A stretch of 23,004 bases of DNA from Lachnospiraceae bacterium (GTDB taxonomy: Bacteria > Bacillota_A > Clostridia > Lachnospirales > Lachnospiraceae): NCBI GenBank assembly GCA_024690425.1, contig JAILCT010000092.1, positions 1 to 23,004 on the forward strand. The letters run 5' to 3'. This document shows, in pieces, positions 9,334 through 16,929 of the stretch. Position 1 is the stretch's first letter, and every line of letters begins with the position of its first letter. Position numbers and translations under genes: made by a program. The notes beneath the pieces were generated by a model that did no database searches, had not been told where the DNA came from, and was given only the letters and a program-made list of their open reading frames with translations.

Positions 9334-10257
9334 CTAATTCTTCTTGGAAAGCTCCTCAGCTACGATAGCAGCCAGTGCTATGGAATTAACCTTCGTCTCG
9401 AAACTATCCGAGCGTGAGGTAAGTACTACAGGTGCCTTGGTTCCTGTAAGGATACATCCGTTCTCAACACCGGGTACCATGTGAACGATGGCCTTGTAGG
9501 TAAGATTACCCGAATGGATATCAGGGAAGAGAAGAACATCTGCATCGCCTGCAACCTTACGGTCCGTTGCACCCTTCTCCTCGGCTGCTTCCTTGTAAAG
9601 TGCTATATCAAATGACAGCGGGCCGTCTACGATACAATCCTTGATCTCACCCTCGGCGTTAAGCCTTGTAAGCTCAGCTGCATCAACCGTGCAGGGCATC
9701 TTCTCGTTAACCGTCTCAAGAGCTGCAAGAGGCGCAACCTTTGGCATCGTAACTCCGCATGCCCTGGCTACCTCTACAGTATAATCTATGATGCACTTCT
9801 TATCTTCAAGAGTGGGATAAGGCATAAAGGCAACATCCGTTAAGAAGAGAAGCCTGTCAATGCCGGGTATCTGGAATACTGCAACGTGTGACAGGGGCTT
9901 GCCTGTACGAAGACCCACTTCCTTGTTAAGCACACTCCTTAAAAATGTAGCTGTGGGAAGGAGTCCCTTCATATACATATCAGCCTTGCCGTCATGAACA
10001 AGACCTACTGCCTTAAGAGAAGCCTCAACCACATCCTTCTCATCGATTATCTCGTAATCATCCATGTTCATTCCCAGCGACTGGCCGATCTTCCTGATCT
10101 CAGCCTCATCACCGACAAGGATAGCATCCGCTATATCACGCTCCTTGGCAGCCTTGATAGCCTCAAGAACAGCCTCATCCTGTGCTACCGCAACAGCAAC
10201 CTTCTTCCTGCTTATAGACGAAAGGTTAGCCGTCAGTTCCTTAAAATTCTTAGCCAT
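9334..10257 (-). CDS. ptb: Phosphate butyryltransferase
   Basis: Converts butyryl-CoA + phosphate to butyryl phosphate + CoA, feeding butyrate kinase. The 307-residue protein matches the phosphate acetyl/butyryltransferase (PTA_PTB) fold across its length. Recognisable blocks are KKVAVAVAQDEAVLEAI at the start, AILVGDEAEI (about 46-55), KGLLPTATFLRSVL (about 98-111), LSHVAVFQIPG, FLTDVAFMPYPTLEDK, VDGPLSFDIA and VLLFPDIHSGNLTYK, the last two being typical of Ptb rather than of larger Pta enzymes. An AGAGGT site precedes the ATG by about 9 nt. It lies 29 bp downstream of the small 133-residue gene and 57 bp upstream of buk, and all three probably share the promoter at 10732-10760. Automatic annotation sometimes labels such proteins enoyl-CoA hydratase/phosphate acetyltransferase. 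Confidence 0.95.
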   Translation of the reverse strand: MAKNFKELTANLSSISRKKVAVAVAQDEAVLEAIKAAKERDIADAILVGDEAEIRKIGQSLGMNMDDYEIIDEKDVVEASLKAVGLVHDGKADMYMKGLLPTATFLRSVLNKEVGLRTGKPLSHVAVFQIPGIDRLLFLTDVAFMPYPTLEDKKCIIDYTVEVARACGVTMPKVAPLAALETVNEKMPCTVDAAELTRLNAEGEIKDCIVDGPLSFDIALYKEAAEEKGATDRKVAGDADVLLFPDIHSGNLTYKAIVHMVPGVENGCILTGTKAPVVLTSRSDSFETKVNSIALAAIVAEELSKKN

Positions 10258-10286
10258 TTCTTATTTACCTCTTTCTTATATAATAA

Positions 10287-10688
10287 TTAATATCCCATCT
10301 CCTCGAACCACTTAAGTCCTTCACGCTCTGTGATGAAGTACTTGTTCACGGTCTCGGGTGAATTCGACATCTGTTTATGCTTGCTCGACTGCACAGACAC
10401 CTCATATGAATTACCCTCGATATAGGCAATGCACTTGCAGCCTGACTTCGCCAGGGTCTCATGCAGCTTCACATACTGGCCGCTTCCCTTGGGACTTACC
10501 TGCTGAAGCTCCTCGATAAAGGCCATGTAAGCAAAACCCTTGTCATCGTTCCAGTCCTTCGCAAGGTCCACAATGTTCTCATACAGCCACTCGATCTCAT
10601 GTGCATGAGCAACTCCGCACCCTTTGGAATACACAATCCTTCTTGTCTCGTCAGTCCATACCTTAAAGCTCTCTTTTTCCCTCTCCAT
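10287..10688 (-). CDS. Small protein with STAS/SpoIIAA-like features, first gene of ptb-buk operon
   Basis: A 133-residue soluble protein not recognised with certainty. There is no signal peptide or membrane segment. The predicted pattern of a strand pair (FKVWTDETRRIVYSKGCG), helix, strand (FAYMAFIEE), helix, strand (CKCIAYIEG) and a C-terminal strand-helix (KYFITEREGLKWFEEMGY) resembles the STAS/SEC14 or SpoIIAA-like small alpha/beta fold, in which the last segment commonly reads like FxxxEEAxxWL. Cysteines at about 24, 84 and 86 have no clear metal pattern. A GGAG site sits 7 nt before the ATG. It directly follows a good promoter and ends 29 bp before ptb, so it is expressed with the butyrate genes. 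A regulatory or scaffolding role there is only a guess. That it is a real gene is much surer than the fold. Confidence 0.75.
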   Translation of the reverse strand: MEREKESFKVWTDETRRIVYSKGCGVAHAHEIEWLYENIVDLAKDWNDDKGFAYMAFIEELQQVSPKGSGQYVKLHETLAKSGCKCIAYIEGNSYEVSVQSSKHKQMSNSPETVNKYFITEREGLKWFEEMGY

Positions 10689-10731
10689 ACCTTATCTCCG
10701 TAGTCTAAATATTTAAAGCTTCCAATAAAAT

Positions 10732-10760
10732 ATTCTATAAAAAAACCCGCTATTTTTCAA
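10732..10760 (-). promoter_or_regulatory. sigma-A type promoter of the orf133-ptb-buk operon
   Basis: On the minus strand TTGAAA (10755-10760) and TAGAAT (10732-10737) are 17 bp apart, close to consensus in both boxes. It lies about 45 bp upstream of the small gene's ATG and about 35 bp downstream of the terminator/repeat of the preceding transcript, so the butyrate operon seems to be an independent transcription unit. Confidence 0.7.
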
Positions 10761-10783
10761 GGACGAATATTATTGTATGAAAT

Positions 10784-10861
10784 CCAATACAAAAAGGACG
10801 GTTCTTCGCTCAGAAATGAGACAAAAGAACCGTCCCTGTGTCATCATCCTATTTGTATTGG
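10784..10861. repeat. REP-like nested hairpin element, copy 1
   Basis: Three nested inverted repeats are visible. The outer pair is CCAATACAAA (10784-10793) with TTTGTATTGG (10852-10861), a perfect 10 bp. The middle pair is an 11-bp perfect match, 10796-10806 with 10825-10835, with core GGACGGTTCTT. The inner pair is CTCA/TGAG around a GAAA loop (10809-10820). Read on the minus strand, the stretch beginning GGGACGGTTCTTTTGTCTCA resembles the repeat at 17804-17832. The outer right arm includes the last codons of the sugar-binding protein gene. This looks like a small non-autonomous element of the REP or MITE sort. Confidence 0.75.
10788..10836 (-). terminator. Intrinsic terminator of the MCP/binding-protein transcript
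   Basis: In minus-strand RNA the 11-bp stem (10825-10835 with 10796-10806) is followed directly by TTTTTGTATT, the classic hairpin plus U-tract. It begins about 13 bp after the stop codon of the binding-protein gene. The same bases belong to the REP-like repeat, so the terminator may be derived from it. Confidence 0.7.
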
Positions 10862-11832
10862 GCAACGTTGCTCTTATCTACCGGTACGAAGGGAACCCAG
10901 ATATAGCAGTTATCACCTGTGGCACCTTCAACCGTTGATATTGACTTTCCCGAAGCCAATGCCATTGCGCCTTCGATCGCAGCATTTCCCTGGCCGGCCG
11001 TATCCTGAAGCACCGTCATATAGAGGTCACCGTCCTCCACCGCCTGGGCTCCTGCCGCAGTACAGTCAATTCCCGCAACCAGCTTCTTGTGTGTATCATA
11101 TCCGTTATCCTTCATCCACTGGATGGCCCCAACTGCCATGGGATCGTTATTCGCGATTATGCAATCGAAGTCCTGACCTGTCTTCTTAAACACTTCCAGC
11201 CTATCATATGCCTCCGTATCAGACCAGGTGGCAAAGTCACAAAAAACGTAATTGGCATTAACACCGTTGTCCTTGAAGTAATTCTTAACCGCATTGGTCC
11301 TGCCGGCAACCGCCGCATGGCCCTGCTCGCCCTTCAATATAATGACATTGAGTGACTTTGGCTTACCCAATCCGTTCCATATATAGTCAGCCTGGAAGGT
11401 TCCGGCATCCTCTTCGAAGGAACCTACATACACATACTTATCGGCCTTAAGGAATTCCTTAGCCGGTTCATTGTTTATAAACACGATCGGAACGTCACCT
11501 GCCGCGATCTCCATCTGAAGAGTCATGGCCTTGTCGGCGACACGGCATATGATGGCATCATAACCGCTGCTTGCCGCCTTCTCAAGCTGCTCCTTCTGGA
11601 CCTGCGGATCCCCCTGGCAGCTTACAACATCAAGGGTCACTCCGCTCTCGGCCGCCTTCTTCTGCATGGCCTCTGTAAGCACCGCAAGAAAGGTATCGGA
11701 TTCATCATGTATGGCCCATAGTATCTTAGCCTTACCGCCGCCTCCCGATGAGCCGCCGCAGCCTGCCAATATGGTCATGACCATGGACATTATTATAAGT
11801 ATTACTGTGGTTTTTCTTATGAATTTTATCAT
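10849..11832 (-). CDS. Sugar ABC-type substrate-binding lipoprotein (Peripla_BP_4 / MglB-RbsB-like)
   Basis: A 327-residue secreted lipoprotein that should bind a monosaccharide or similar ligand at the cell surface. The N-terminus has two lysines/arginines, a hydrophobic stretch and the lipobox ILAGC with Cys25, followed by a Ser/Gly-rich linker. The mature part follows the RbsB/MglB type-1 periplasmic fold: KILWAIHDESDTFLAVLTEAM, DAIICRVADKAMTLQ, VPIVFINNEP, VIILKGEQGH, DCIIANNDPMAVGAIQWMKD and GIDCTAAGAQAVEDGDLYMTV, the last two being hinge and ligand-pocket segments. The ATG at 11830-11832 is chosen because it starts the signal peptide and has AAGGAG 8 nt upstream; a longer reading to 12084 overlaps the chemoreceptor gene. 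No ABC ATPase or permease is beside it; instead a chemoreceptor gene precedes it by 40 bp. Confidence 0.9.
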   Translation of the reverse strand: MIKFIRKTTVILIIMSMVMTILAGCGGSSGGGGKAKILWAIHDESDTFLAVLTEAMQKKAAESGVTLDVVSCQGDPQVQKEQLEKAASSGYDAIICRVADKAMTLQMEIAAGDVPIVFINNEPAKEFLKADKYVYVGSFEEDAGTFQADYIWNGLGKPKSLNVIILKGEQGHAAVAGRTNAVKNYFKDNGVNANYVFCDFATWSDTEAYDRLEVFKKTGQDFDCIIANNDPMAVGAIQWMKDNGYDTHKKLVAGIDCTAAGAQAVEDGDLYMTVLQDTAGQGNAAIEGAMALASGKSISTVEGATGDNCYIWVPFVPVDKSNVAQYK

Positions 11833-11840
11833 AATGTATT

Positions 11841-11846
11841 CTCCTT
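11841..11846 (-). promoter_or_regulatory. Ribosome binding site deciding the binding-protein start
   Basis: AAGGAG on the minus strand, 8 nt before the ATG at 11830-11832. It supports starting the lipoprotein at its signal peptide rather than 252 bp further upstream. Confidence 0.8.
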
Positions 11847-11872
11847 GTGATCTGATCGAAAGGCCCCAAATC

Positions 11873-13864
11873 CTAAATCTTAAACTGTTGTACATACGAT
11901 GTGAGCGTATCGGATGTATTGGCCAGTTCATGTGAATTATCGGCAACGTCCTGTGAGTTTCTGGTGATATTGTTGGCCTGCTCAACCATATGCTTACTGG
12001 TCTGGAGGATCTCCTGCGTACTTGCTGCCTGTTCCTCTGAAATGGCAGCAACATTGCCGGCAACATCATCCACCTTCTCAACATCCTTGATCATCAGGCC
12101 TATCTTCTCATTGGATTTTTCGATATTCTCATAAATCTCATCGAACATATCAACCGCAGCTGCAATGAGCACGCTGTTCTGTTCAATGTTCCCGGCGCTT
12201 GTCTTTGCCTGGTCAACAACATGGGATATGGCCTTGCGGACTTTGTCGATAAGATCCCTTATGCTGTCCGCACTGTCGGCCGAATTCTGCGCAAGCTTGG
12301 CGATCTCGGTTGCAACAACCGCAAATCCCTTTCCGGCTTCGCCTGCCCTTGCGGCCTCTATTGAAGCGTTCAGTGACAGGAGATTAGTCTCATCCGCTAT
12401 CTCACTGATAAGACCTACTATGTGGGTTATCTCGTCCGAAACCCTTCCGACTTCATTGACCGATTCAACCAGCTCGTCGTTGGTTGACTTTATATCCTGC
12501 ATGGCCCGGGCCAGCTTCTCCATATCGGACCTGCCGCGCTTACTGATCTCCACGGTCTCCTTCATGCTCGCGTTGGCCTGTTGTGAATTGTCCCTTGTAT
12601 CGGATACGACAAGTGCCAGGGTCGTGGCGTTTTCGGCTATCTCATTTACTGCGATCGCCAGCTGATCGACGGTATTGTTAAGGTTCTGCATCGCCTCCGA
12701 CTGTGACTGCGAAGCTTCATACATGCTCTTGCTGACACGGTCGGAATTATCGGACTGTTCCTTAAGCCTCTCCGATTCGGCATTGATGGATGAGAGCATC
12801 TTCCGCATTGATTCGACGAACTCACTCACCTTACCGCCCATCACTCCGATCTCATCATTTGATTTCTGATCGACCTTGATCGTAAAGTCACCCGAAGACA
12901 TATCGCTTATATTCTTCGTGATGCCGCCAAGAGGTGCAACAACTCTCGATACCATCAGGTTTATGAGTACAACTATGATTATGGTTGCTATAACACCCGC
13001 TATAACAAGTGCGTAAGTAAGCCTGTACACACTCTTCATGACAACATCCTCGGATACATATGATACAAGCACCCACTCCGTTTCATCTATGGTGGAAAAA
13101 TCAACCACATACCTGTCAAGTGTGTCAGCCGTGTAATCCCTTGCAAGAACCTTGCCGGCAATCGCAGCCATCATGGGATCCGGATCTGAAACAGACAGTG
13201 TAGACGATACTCTTGCCGGGTCGCGGTGGGCAAGGATGGTATTATCTGATGTATCAACCAGGAAGGATGCCGCCTGATCCATTTTAACTCCCGAATTGAC
13301 GATTATGCTGATCTGATCGAGCGACAGGTCGGCAGCCATTATCTTAAGCGTATCGCTGCCGTCATTTATGATACCGGATGCAGAGATAACACTCTGACCG
13401 TCTGAATTCTTATATGCATTACCGTATGCCATGTTAACCCTGGTCATGCCCTGCTTAAACCACGGCTGGCCGGCAGGATCGCTTATCTCCTTGGTTGACT
13501 CTTCGGCCTTATAGACCTGACCGTCTGCGGTGGCTATATAAGGTCCGTCCTTACAATACCTGTTAAATCCGTAACAGGAATTGATTATGGCAGCTAACTC
13601 TTCGCCTTCTGCTCCGGTTTTCTCTATCATGTTCTTTACGGCCGAGAAATCCTGCAGGTTCCTGTCAAGCCACGATTCAATATTGTCCGTCTGGTTGGAA
13701 ATGGATGAAGAAAGCTGCGATACAGCCATCTCCTGAAGGCTCTTCCTCGACAGATAGGTTGATATCATGACCAGTGCAAGGATCGTGATCACTACCGCCG
13801 GAACCAGAAAAATAAGAAGCTTGTTTTTAATCTTGGTTTTTTTCTTTGATCTGTTGTTCGCCAT
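11873..13864 (-). CDS. Methyl-accepting chemotaxis protein with extracellular Cache-type sensor
   Basis: A 663-residue transmembrane chemoreceptor that passes ligand signals to CheA/CheW. Parts in order: membrane helix 1 (about 16-37); extracellular sensor of about 240 residues (38-280) with a double-Cache pattern, including [23 protein letters not shown] and TILAHRDP; membrane helix 2 (about 281-304); HAMP (about 305-358, starting [22 protein letters not shown]); then a long signalling coiled coil to the end. Its hairpin tip is the conserved [20 protein letters not shown] followed by [14 protein letters not shown] (about 488-521). There is no NWETF-type C-terminal tail. The start at 13862-13864 is preferred over the in-frame ATG at 13901-13903 because AAAGGAGA lies 7 nt upstream. 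The binding-protein gene follows after 40 bp, suggesting joint function. Implies a chemosensory, probably motile, organism. Confidence 0.96.
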   Translation of the reverse strand: MANNRSKKKTKIKNKLLIFLVPAVVITILALVMISTYLSRKSLQEMAVSQLSSSISNQTDNIESWLDRNLQDFSAVKNMIEKTGAEGEELAAIINSCYGFNRYCKDGPYIATADGQVYKAEESTKEISDPAGQPWFKQGMTRVNMAYGNAYKNSDGQSVISASGIINDGSDTLKIMAADLSLDQISIIVNSGVKMDQAASFLVDTSDNTILAHRDPARVSSTLSVSDPDPMMAAIAGKVLARDYTADTLDRYVVDFSTIDETEWVLVSYVSEDVVMKSVYRLTYALVIAGVIATIIIVVLINLMVSRVVAPLGGITKNISDMSSGDFTIKVDQKSNDEIGVMGGKVSEFVESMRKMLSSINAESERLKEQSDNSDRVSKSMYEASQSQSEAMQNLNNTVDQLAIAVNEIAENATTLALVVSDTRDNSQQANASMKETVEISKRGRSDMEKLARAMQDIKSTNDELVESVNEVGRVSDEITHIVGLISEIADETNLLSLNASIEAARAGEAGKGFAVVATEIAKLAQNSADSADSIRDLIDKVRKAISHVVDQAKTSAGNIEQNSVLIAAAVDMFDEIYENIEKSNEKIGLMIKDVEKVDDVAGNVAAISEEQAASTQEILQTSKHMVEQANNITRNSQDVADNSHELANTSDTLTSYVQQFKI

Positions 13865-13871
13865 GAGGTCA

Positions 13872-13879
13872 TCTCCTTT
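13872..13879 (-). promoter_or_regulatory. Ribosome binding site deciding the chemoreceptor start
   Basis: AAAGGAGA on the minus strand, 7 nt before the ATG at 13862-13864. The in-frame ATG 39 bp further upstream has no comparable site. Confidence 0.75.
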
Positions 13880-13912
13880 ACCGTAGATCTGTATAAAAGT
13901 CAATGCCCTTAT

Positions 13913-13951
13913 ATTTTACTACAAACATTCGGGTATGGCAGTAAGTTTTTA
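13913..13951 (-). promoter_or_regulatory. Candidate promoter of the chemoreceptor operon (sigma-A or sigma-D/28)
   Basis: Two overlapping readings are possible on the minus strand. A sigma-A reading is CTGCCA (13936-13941), 17 bp, TAAAAT (13913-13918). A flagellar sigma reading is TAAA (13948-13951), about 15 bp, then CCGA (13929-13932), matching only the core of the TAAA/GCCGATAA consensus. Chemoreceptor genes in motile Firmicutes are often under the flagellar sigma factor, but the match is partial. The rest of the 195-bp gap to the plus-strand cyclase gene shows nothing I can name. Confidence 0.4.
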
Positions 13952-14059
13952 TATATTTTTATATCATTTCAGGGAATTGTCTGACTTTAACTTCTTTCCT
14001 TCATTTGATAAATATAGTAGAATAGGAACAGGTGCAACTTACTTGGAGGATTTGGATAT

Positions 14060-16081
14060 ATGTTTTATGCTAGTTTTGGTATTCTGGCTATCATCCACCA
14101 TCTGATAATCAACATTGATGTACTGAAAAACGGCAAGAAACTGCCTTCGGACACACCCAGCTTCCGTTACAGGCAGTTCCTTAATTCCATTCTGATATTC
14201 TATACTGCCGATGTCCTGTGGGGATTTTTAGAGGAAAACCGGCTTCGATATTTTGTTTATGCGGATACTGTGCTCTTTTTTTTCGCCATGGCTTTATCTG
14301 TCCACTTATGGACAAGATATGTTGTTGCCTTCCTCGGTAAAAAGAGGGGGCGCGCAACAGCCTTCCTTTCCGCAGGATGGGGCATTTTCGGATTTGTTAT
14401 CATTCTTCTGGTCATCAATTTCTTTTACCCTGTCATATTTTATTTTAAGGATGGCACCGAGTACATACCTTTACCGGGGCGGTACCTTATCCTGATCGTT
14501 CAGCTTGTCCTTTTCTCCCTTATAACCGTGTACTCTTTCTTTGTTTCGGCAATATCCACAGGAAGGGATAAGGTTCATTACAGGGCGATCTGTCTGTCCG
14601 GAGGGATCATGAGCACATTCATCGCAGTTCAGATGTTTGATGCTTTTGTCCCATATTATACGATAGGGTGTTTTATAGCCAACTCCCTGATCCATGTTTT
14701 CGTCGAAGAGGACGAGAAGCTCGAACAGGGCAGAATATCCGAAGAGAACCGTAAGGGTAAGGAGAGATACACCCAGATAGCCACCAGCCTGGCCAAGGAC
14801 TATGATGCCATATACTACATCAACATCGAGAGCGGTAATTACTTTGAAGTATCCGCCAGCGAAGCATATGAAGCAATGAACGTCCAAAAGTTCGGTAAGG
14901 ACTTCTATGAGGATACCCGTGAAAATGCAAGAAAATACGCTCACCCCGATGACCGGGCCTTCGCGGTGAGCATGTATTACAAGGAGACCATGCTAAGGAA
15001 CTTAAGCGGCAGGAATTCCTACGCCTACAGGTACAGGGTAATGATGGGGGACGAAGCCAGGTATTTCCGCTTTCTGGTCTTCCTCTCGGATGATAAGAAT
15101 CATTTCATTCTATGCGATAAGGATATAAATGATACGATAACTGCCGACACGGCCCTTCTCGAGGAGCAGAAGGCTCAGGTCACGTTCGCCCAGATAGCCG
15201 AGAGCCTGGCATCCAATTATGACGTGATCTACTATGTGGATATTGAGAGCGGGCAGTATGTAGGATACACCACCCATGATATATACGGAGAATTGGAAGT
15301 CGACCAGTCCGGAGATGACTTCTTTGCGGATGCACGGAAAAACATATCAAAGATAATCCATCCCCGGGATCGTGAACGTATTCTGTCCTCCATCGACAGG
15401 GACTACCTGATATCCACGCTCGAAAACAGAAGGCAGTATGTCACACAATACCGCCTCATCATAGATGACAGGTCGCAGAATACAAGGCTTACAGCCAGAA
15501 AATCAAGCGGTGGCGGTCACCTCATCATAGGCGTGGAAAATATCGATGCCGAGGTAAGCCGGGAAAAGGAACATCTTCATGCCCTCAATACCGAAAAAGA
15601 GCTGGCCAGGCGCGACGAACTGACGGGAACCAAAAACAAAACGGCCTACGCCGAACTTGAGAAATCCGTTCAGGATGCGATCAATAATAATGACAGGGAG
15701 CACATATCCTTTGCCATCGCCGTCTGTGACCTTAACAACTTAAAGATGATAAATGACAGCATGGGTCATAAGGCGGGAGATGACTATATCATATCCTCAG
15801 CCGGGCTTCTGTGTGAAACATTCGATCACAGTCCCGTTTTCCGCGTAGGCGGAGATGAGTTCGTTATCTTCTTAAGCGGACGGGATTATGATGCAAGGAA
15901 CGAGCTGATCTTCAATCTTCACAACAGGATCCTTGCCAATATTAACAGACATGAAGGTCCCGTTATCGCCATCGGAATGTCCGAATTCATTCCCGGCAGG
16001 GATACCTGTTTATCCGATGTCTTCAACCGGGCCGACAGGTTCATGTACGAGGATAAACACGCGCTGAAGCTTCGCTCATAA
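14060..16081 (+). CDS. Membrane diguanylate cyclase with two PAS-like modules
   Basis: A 673-residue protein likely making c-di-GMP from two GTP in response to membrane or cytosolic signals. About six to seven membrane helices fill residues 3-215. Two cytoplasmic PAS-like modules follow (about 237-358 and 377-498), clearly related: YTQIATSLAKDYDAIYYI and FAQIAESLASNYDVIYYV, each continuing IESG(N/Q)Y and later HPDDR or HPRDR. A short helix (about 500-515) leads into the GGDEF domain starting RRDELTGTKNKTAY, with metal/substrate residues in CDLNNLKMINDSMGH and an intact RVGGDEF (597-601). The RxxD inhibitory site is absent, so product feedback there is unlikely. GGAGGA lies 9 nt before the ATG. 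It is the only plus-strand gene, divergent from the chemoreceptor and convergent (9 bp gap) with the metal permease. Confidence 0.93.
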   Translation: MFYASFGILAIIHHLIINIDVLKNGKKLPSDTPSFRYRQFLNSILIFYTADVLWGFLEENRLRYFVYADTVLFFFAMALSVHLWTRYVVAFLGKKRGRATAFLSAGWGIFGFVIILLVINFFYPVIFYFKDGTEYIPLPGRYLILIVQLVLFSLITVYSFFVSAISTGRDKVHYRAICLSGGIMSTFIAVQMFDAFVPYYTIGCFIANSLIHVFVEEDEKLEQGRISEENRKGKERYTQIATSLAKDYDAIYYINIESGNYFEVSASEAYEAMNVQKFGKDFYEDTRENARKYAHPDDRAFAVSMYYKETMLRNLSGRNSYAYRYRVMMGDEARYFRFLVFLSDDKNHFILCDKDINDTITADTALLEEQKAQVTFAQIAESLASNYDVIYYVDIESGQYVGYTTHDIYGELEVDQSGDDFFADARKNISKIIHPRDRERILSSIDRDYLISTLENRRQYVTQYRLIIDDRSQNTRLTARKSSGGGHLIIGVENIDAEVSREKEHLHALNTEKELARRDELTGTKNKTAYAELEKSVQDAINNNDREHISFAIAVCDLNNLKMINDSMGHKAGDDYIISSAGLLCETFDHSPVFRVGGDEFVIFLSGRDYDARNELIFNLHNRILANINRHEGPVIAIGMSEFIPGRDTCLSDVFNRADRFMYEDKHALKLRS

Positions 16082-16090
16082 ACAGCGGTG

Positions 16091-16924
16091 TCATTGTCTT
16101 TTTATTATAAGCGTGACTGCAAATACGAGTATATCGGTCGTTACTATGGTCGCTCCGACAGGTGTGGATAAGATTATCGATATGAGCATGCCGACAACGG
16201 CACATACAACGGCGATCAGGGCAGAGCATATCACAACGCTCCTGTAATTACTGTATATCCTCATCGCCGACAGGGCCGGGAAGATCACCAGTGCCGAAAT
16301 GAGCAGCGATCCCACAAGGTTCATTCCCATAACTATTATCACGGCTATCAGTATCGCGATGACAAGATTATATCTGTTCGTATCGATTCCGGTTGCCGAT
16401 GCAAAATCCTCATCAAAGGTAACCGCAAATATCTTATTATACAGGAAAATAAACAGTCCGATAACAAGGACAGCAAGTATCACGGAAAACCACACTTCAC
16501 CCGCACTCAGTGTTAGCAGGGAAGTCGATCCGAACAGGGTCGAACACACATCACCCGACACATTCGCCGATGTACCGAATACATTCATTATAAGATAGCC
16601 TACCGCAAGAGCTCCCACCGAAAATATCGCTATGGCCGCATCCCCGCTCAGCCTGGAATTGCTTCCCGATTTAAGGAGAAATACAGCTGCCAGTATCGTA
16701 AGGGGAAGAACGATAACATTGTTATTTATCATGCTGAAGACCGAGGCTATCGCCATGGCTCCGAAGGCCACATGGCTTAATCCGTCTCCGATAAAGGAAT
16801 ACCTTTTCAGGACAAGCGTAACACCCAACAGCGATGCCGACAGGGAGATCACTATCGCCACCACGAAGGCATAACGCACAAACGGATATGAGAAATATAT
16901 TTGCAATGTATCAATAAAATTCAT
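16091..16924 (-). CDS. Metal ABC transporter permease, ZnuB/MntB/TroC (ABC-3) family
   Basis: A 277-residue inner-membrane permease for a divalent metal such as zinc or manganese. About eight hydrophobic helices span the protein. Family marks include VALVISLSASLLG-like helix 1, the block VLKRYSFIGDGLSHVAFGAM (about 39-58), the cytoplasmic FDEDFASATGI segment (about 190-200) thought to contact the ATPase, MNLVGSLLISALVIFPALSA (about 221-240) and a C-terminal helix. Length is normal. It begins 5 bp after the ATPase stop; the AGGAG in the ATPase end is about 14 nt from the ATG, rather far, so coupling is likely. Zinc versus manganese cannot be decided from the permease alone. No binding protein (ZnuA-like) gene is nearby. 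Confidence 0.9.
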   Translation of the reverse strand: MNFIDTLQIYFSYPFVRYAFVVAIVISLSASLLGVTLVLKRYSFIGDGLSHVAFGAMAIASVFSMINNNVIVLPLTILAAVFLLKSGSNSRLSGDAAIAIFSVGALAVGYLIMNVFGTSANVSGDVCSTLFGSTSLLTLSAGEVWFSVILAVLVIGLFIFLYNKIFAVTFDEDFASATGIDTNRYNLVIAILIAVIIVMGMNLVGSLLISALVIFPALSAMRIYSNYRSVVICSALIAVVCAVVGMLISIILSTPVGATIVTTDILVFAVTLIIKRQ

Positions 16925-16929
16925 GTCTG

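Noticed and set aside
10849..12084. Longer start for the binding-protein gene at 12084
   Set aside because: The extra 84 residues overlap the chemoreceptor coding region in another frame and lack family features; a signal peptide with lipobox and a ribosome site begin at 11832.
11873..13903. Start of the chemoreceptor at the upstream ATG 13901-13903
   Set aside because: No ribosome site there; the ATG at 13862-13864 has AAAGGAGA at good spacing and gives a normal short cytoplasmic N-terminus.
13978..14023. Promoter for the plus-strand cyclase gene
   Set aside because: TAGAAT and TATAGT occur near 14013-14023, but no acceptable -35 box stands at 16-18 bp from either, so no call was made.
16062..16110. 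Possible terminator between the convergent plus-strand cyclase and metal permease
   Set aside because: Only a 5-bp CGCTG/CAGCG stem with a large loop, and the T-rich stretch belongs to the permease coding sequence; too weak to call.
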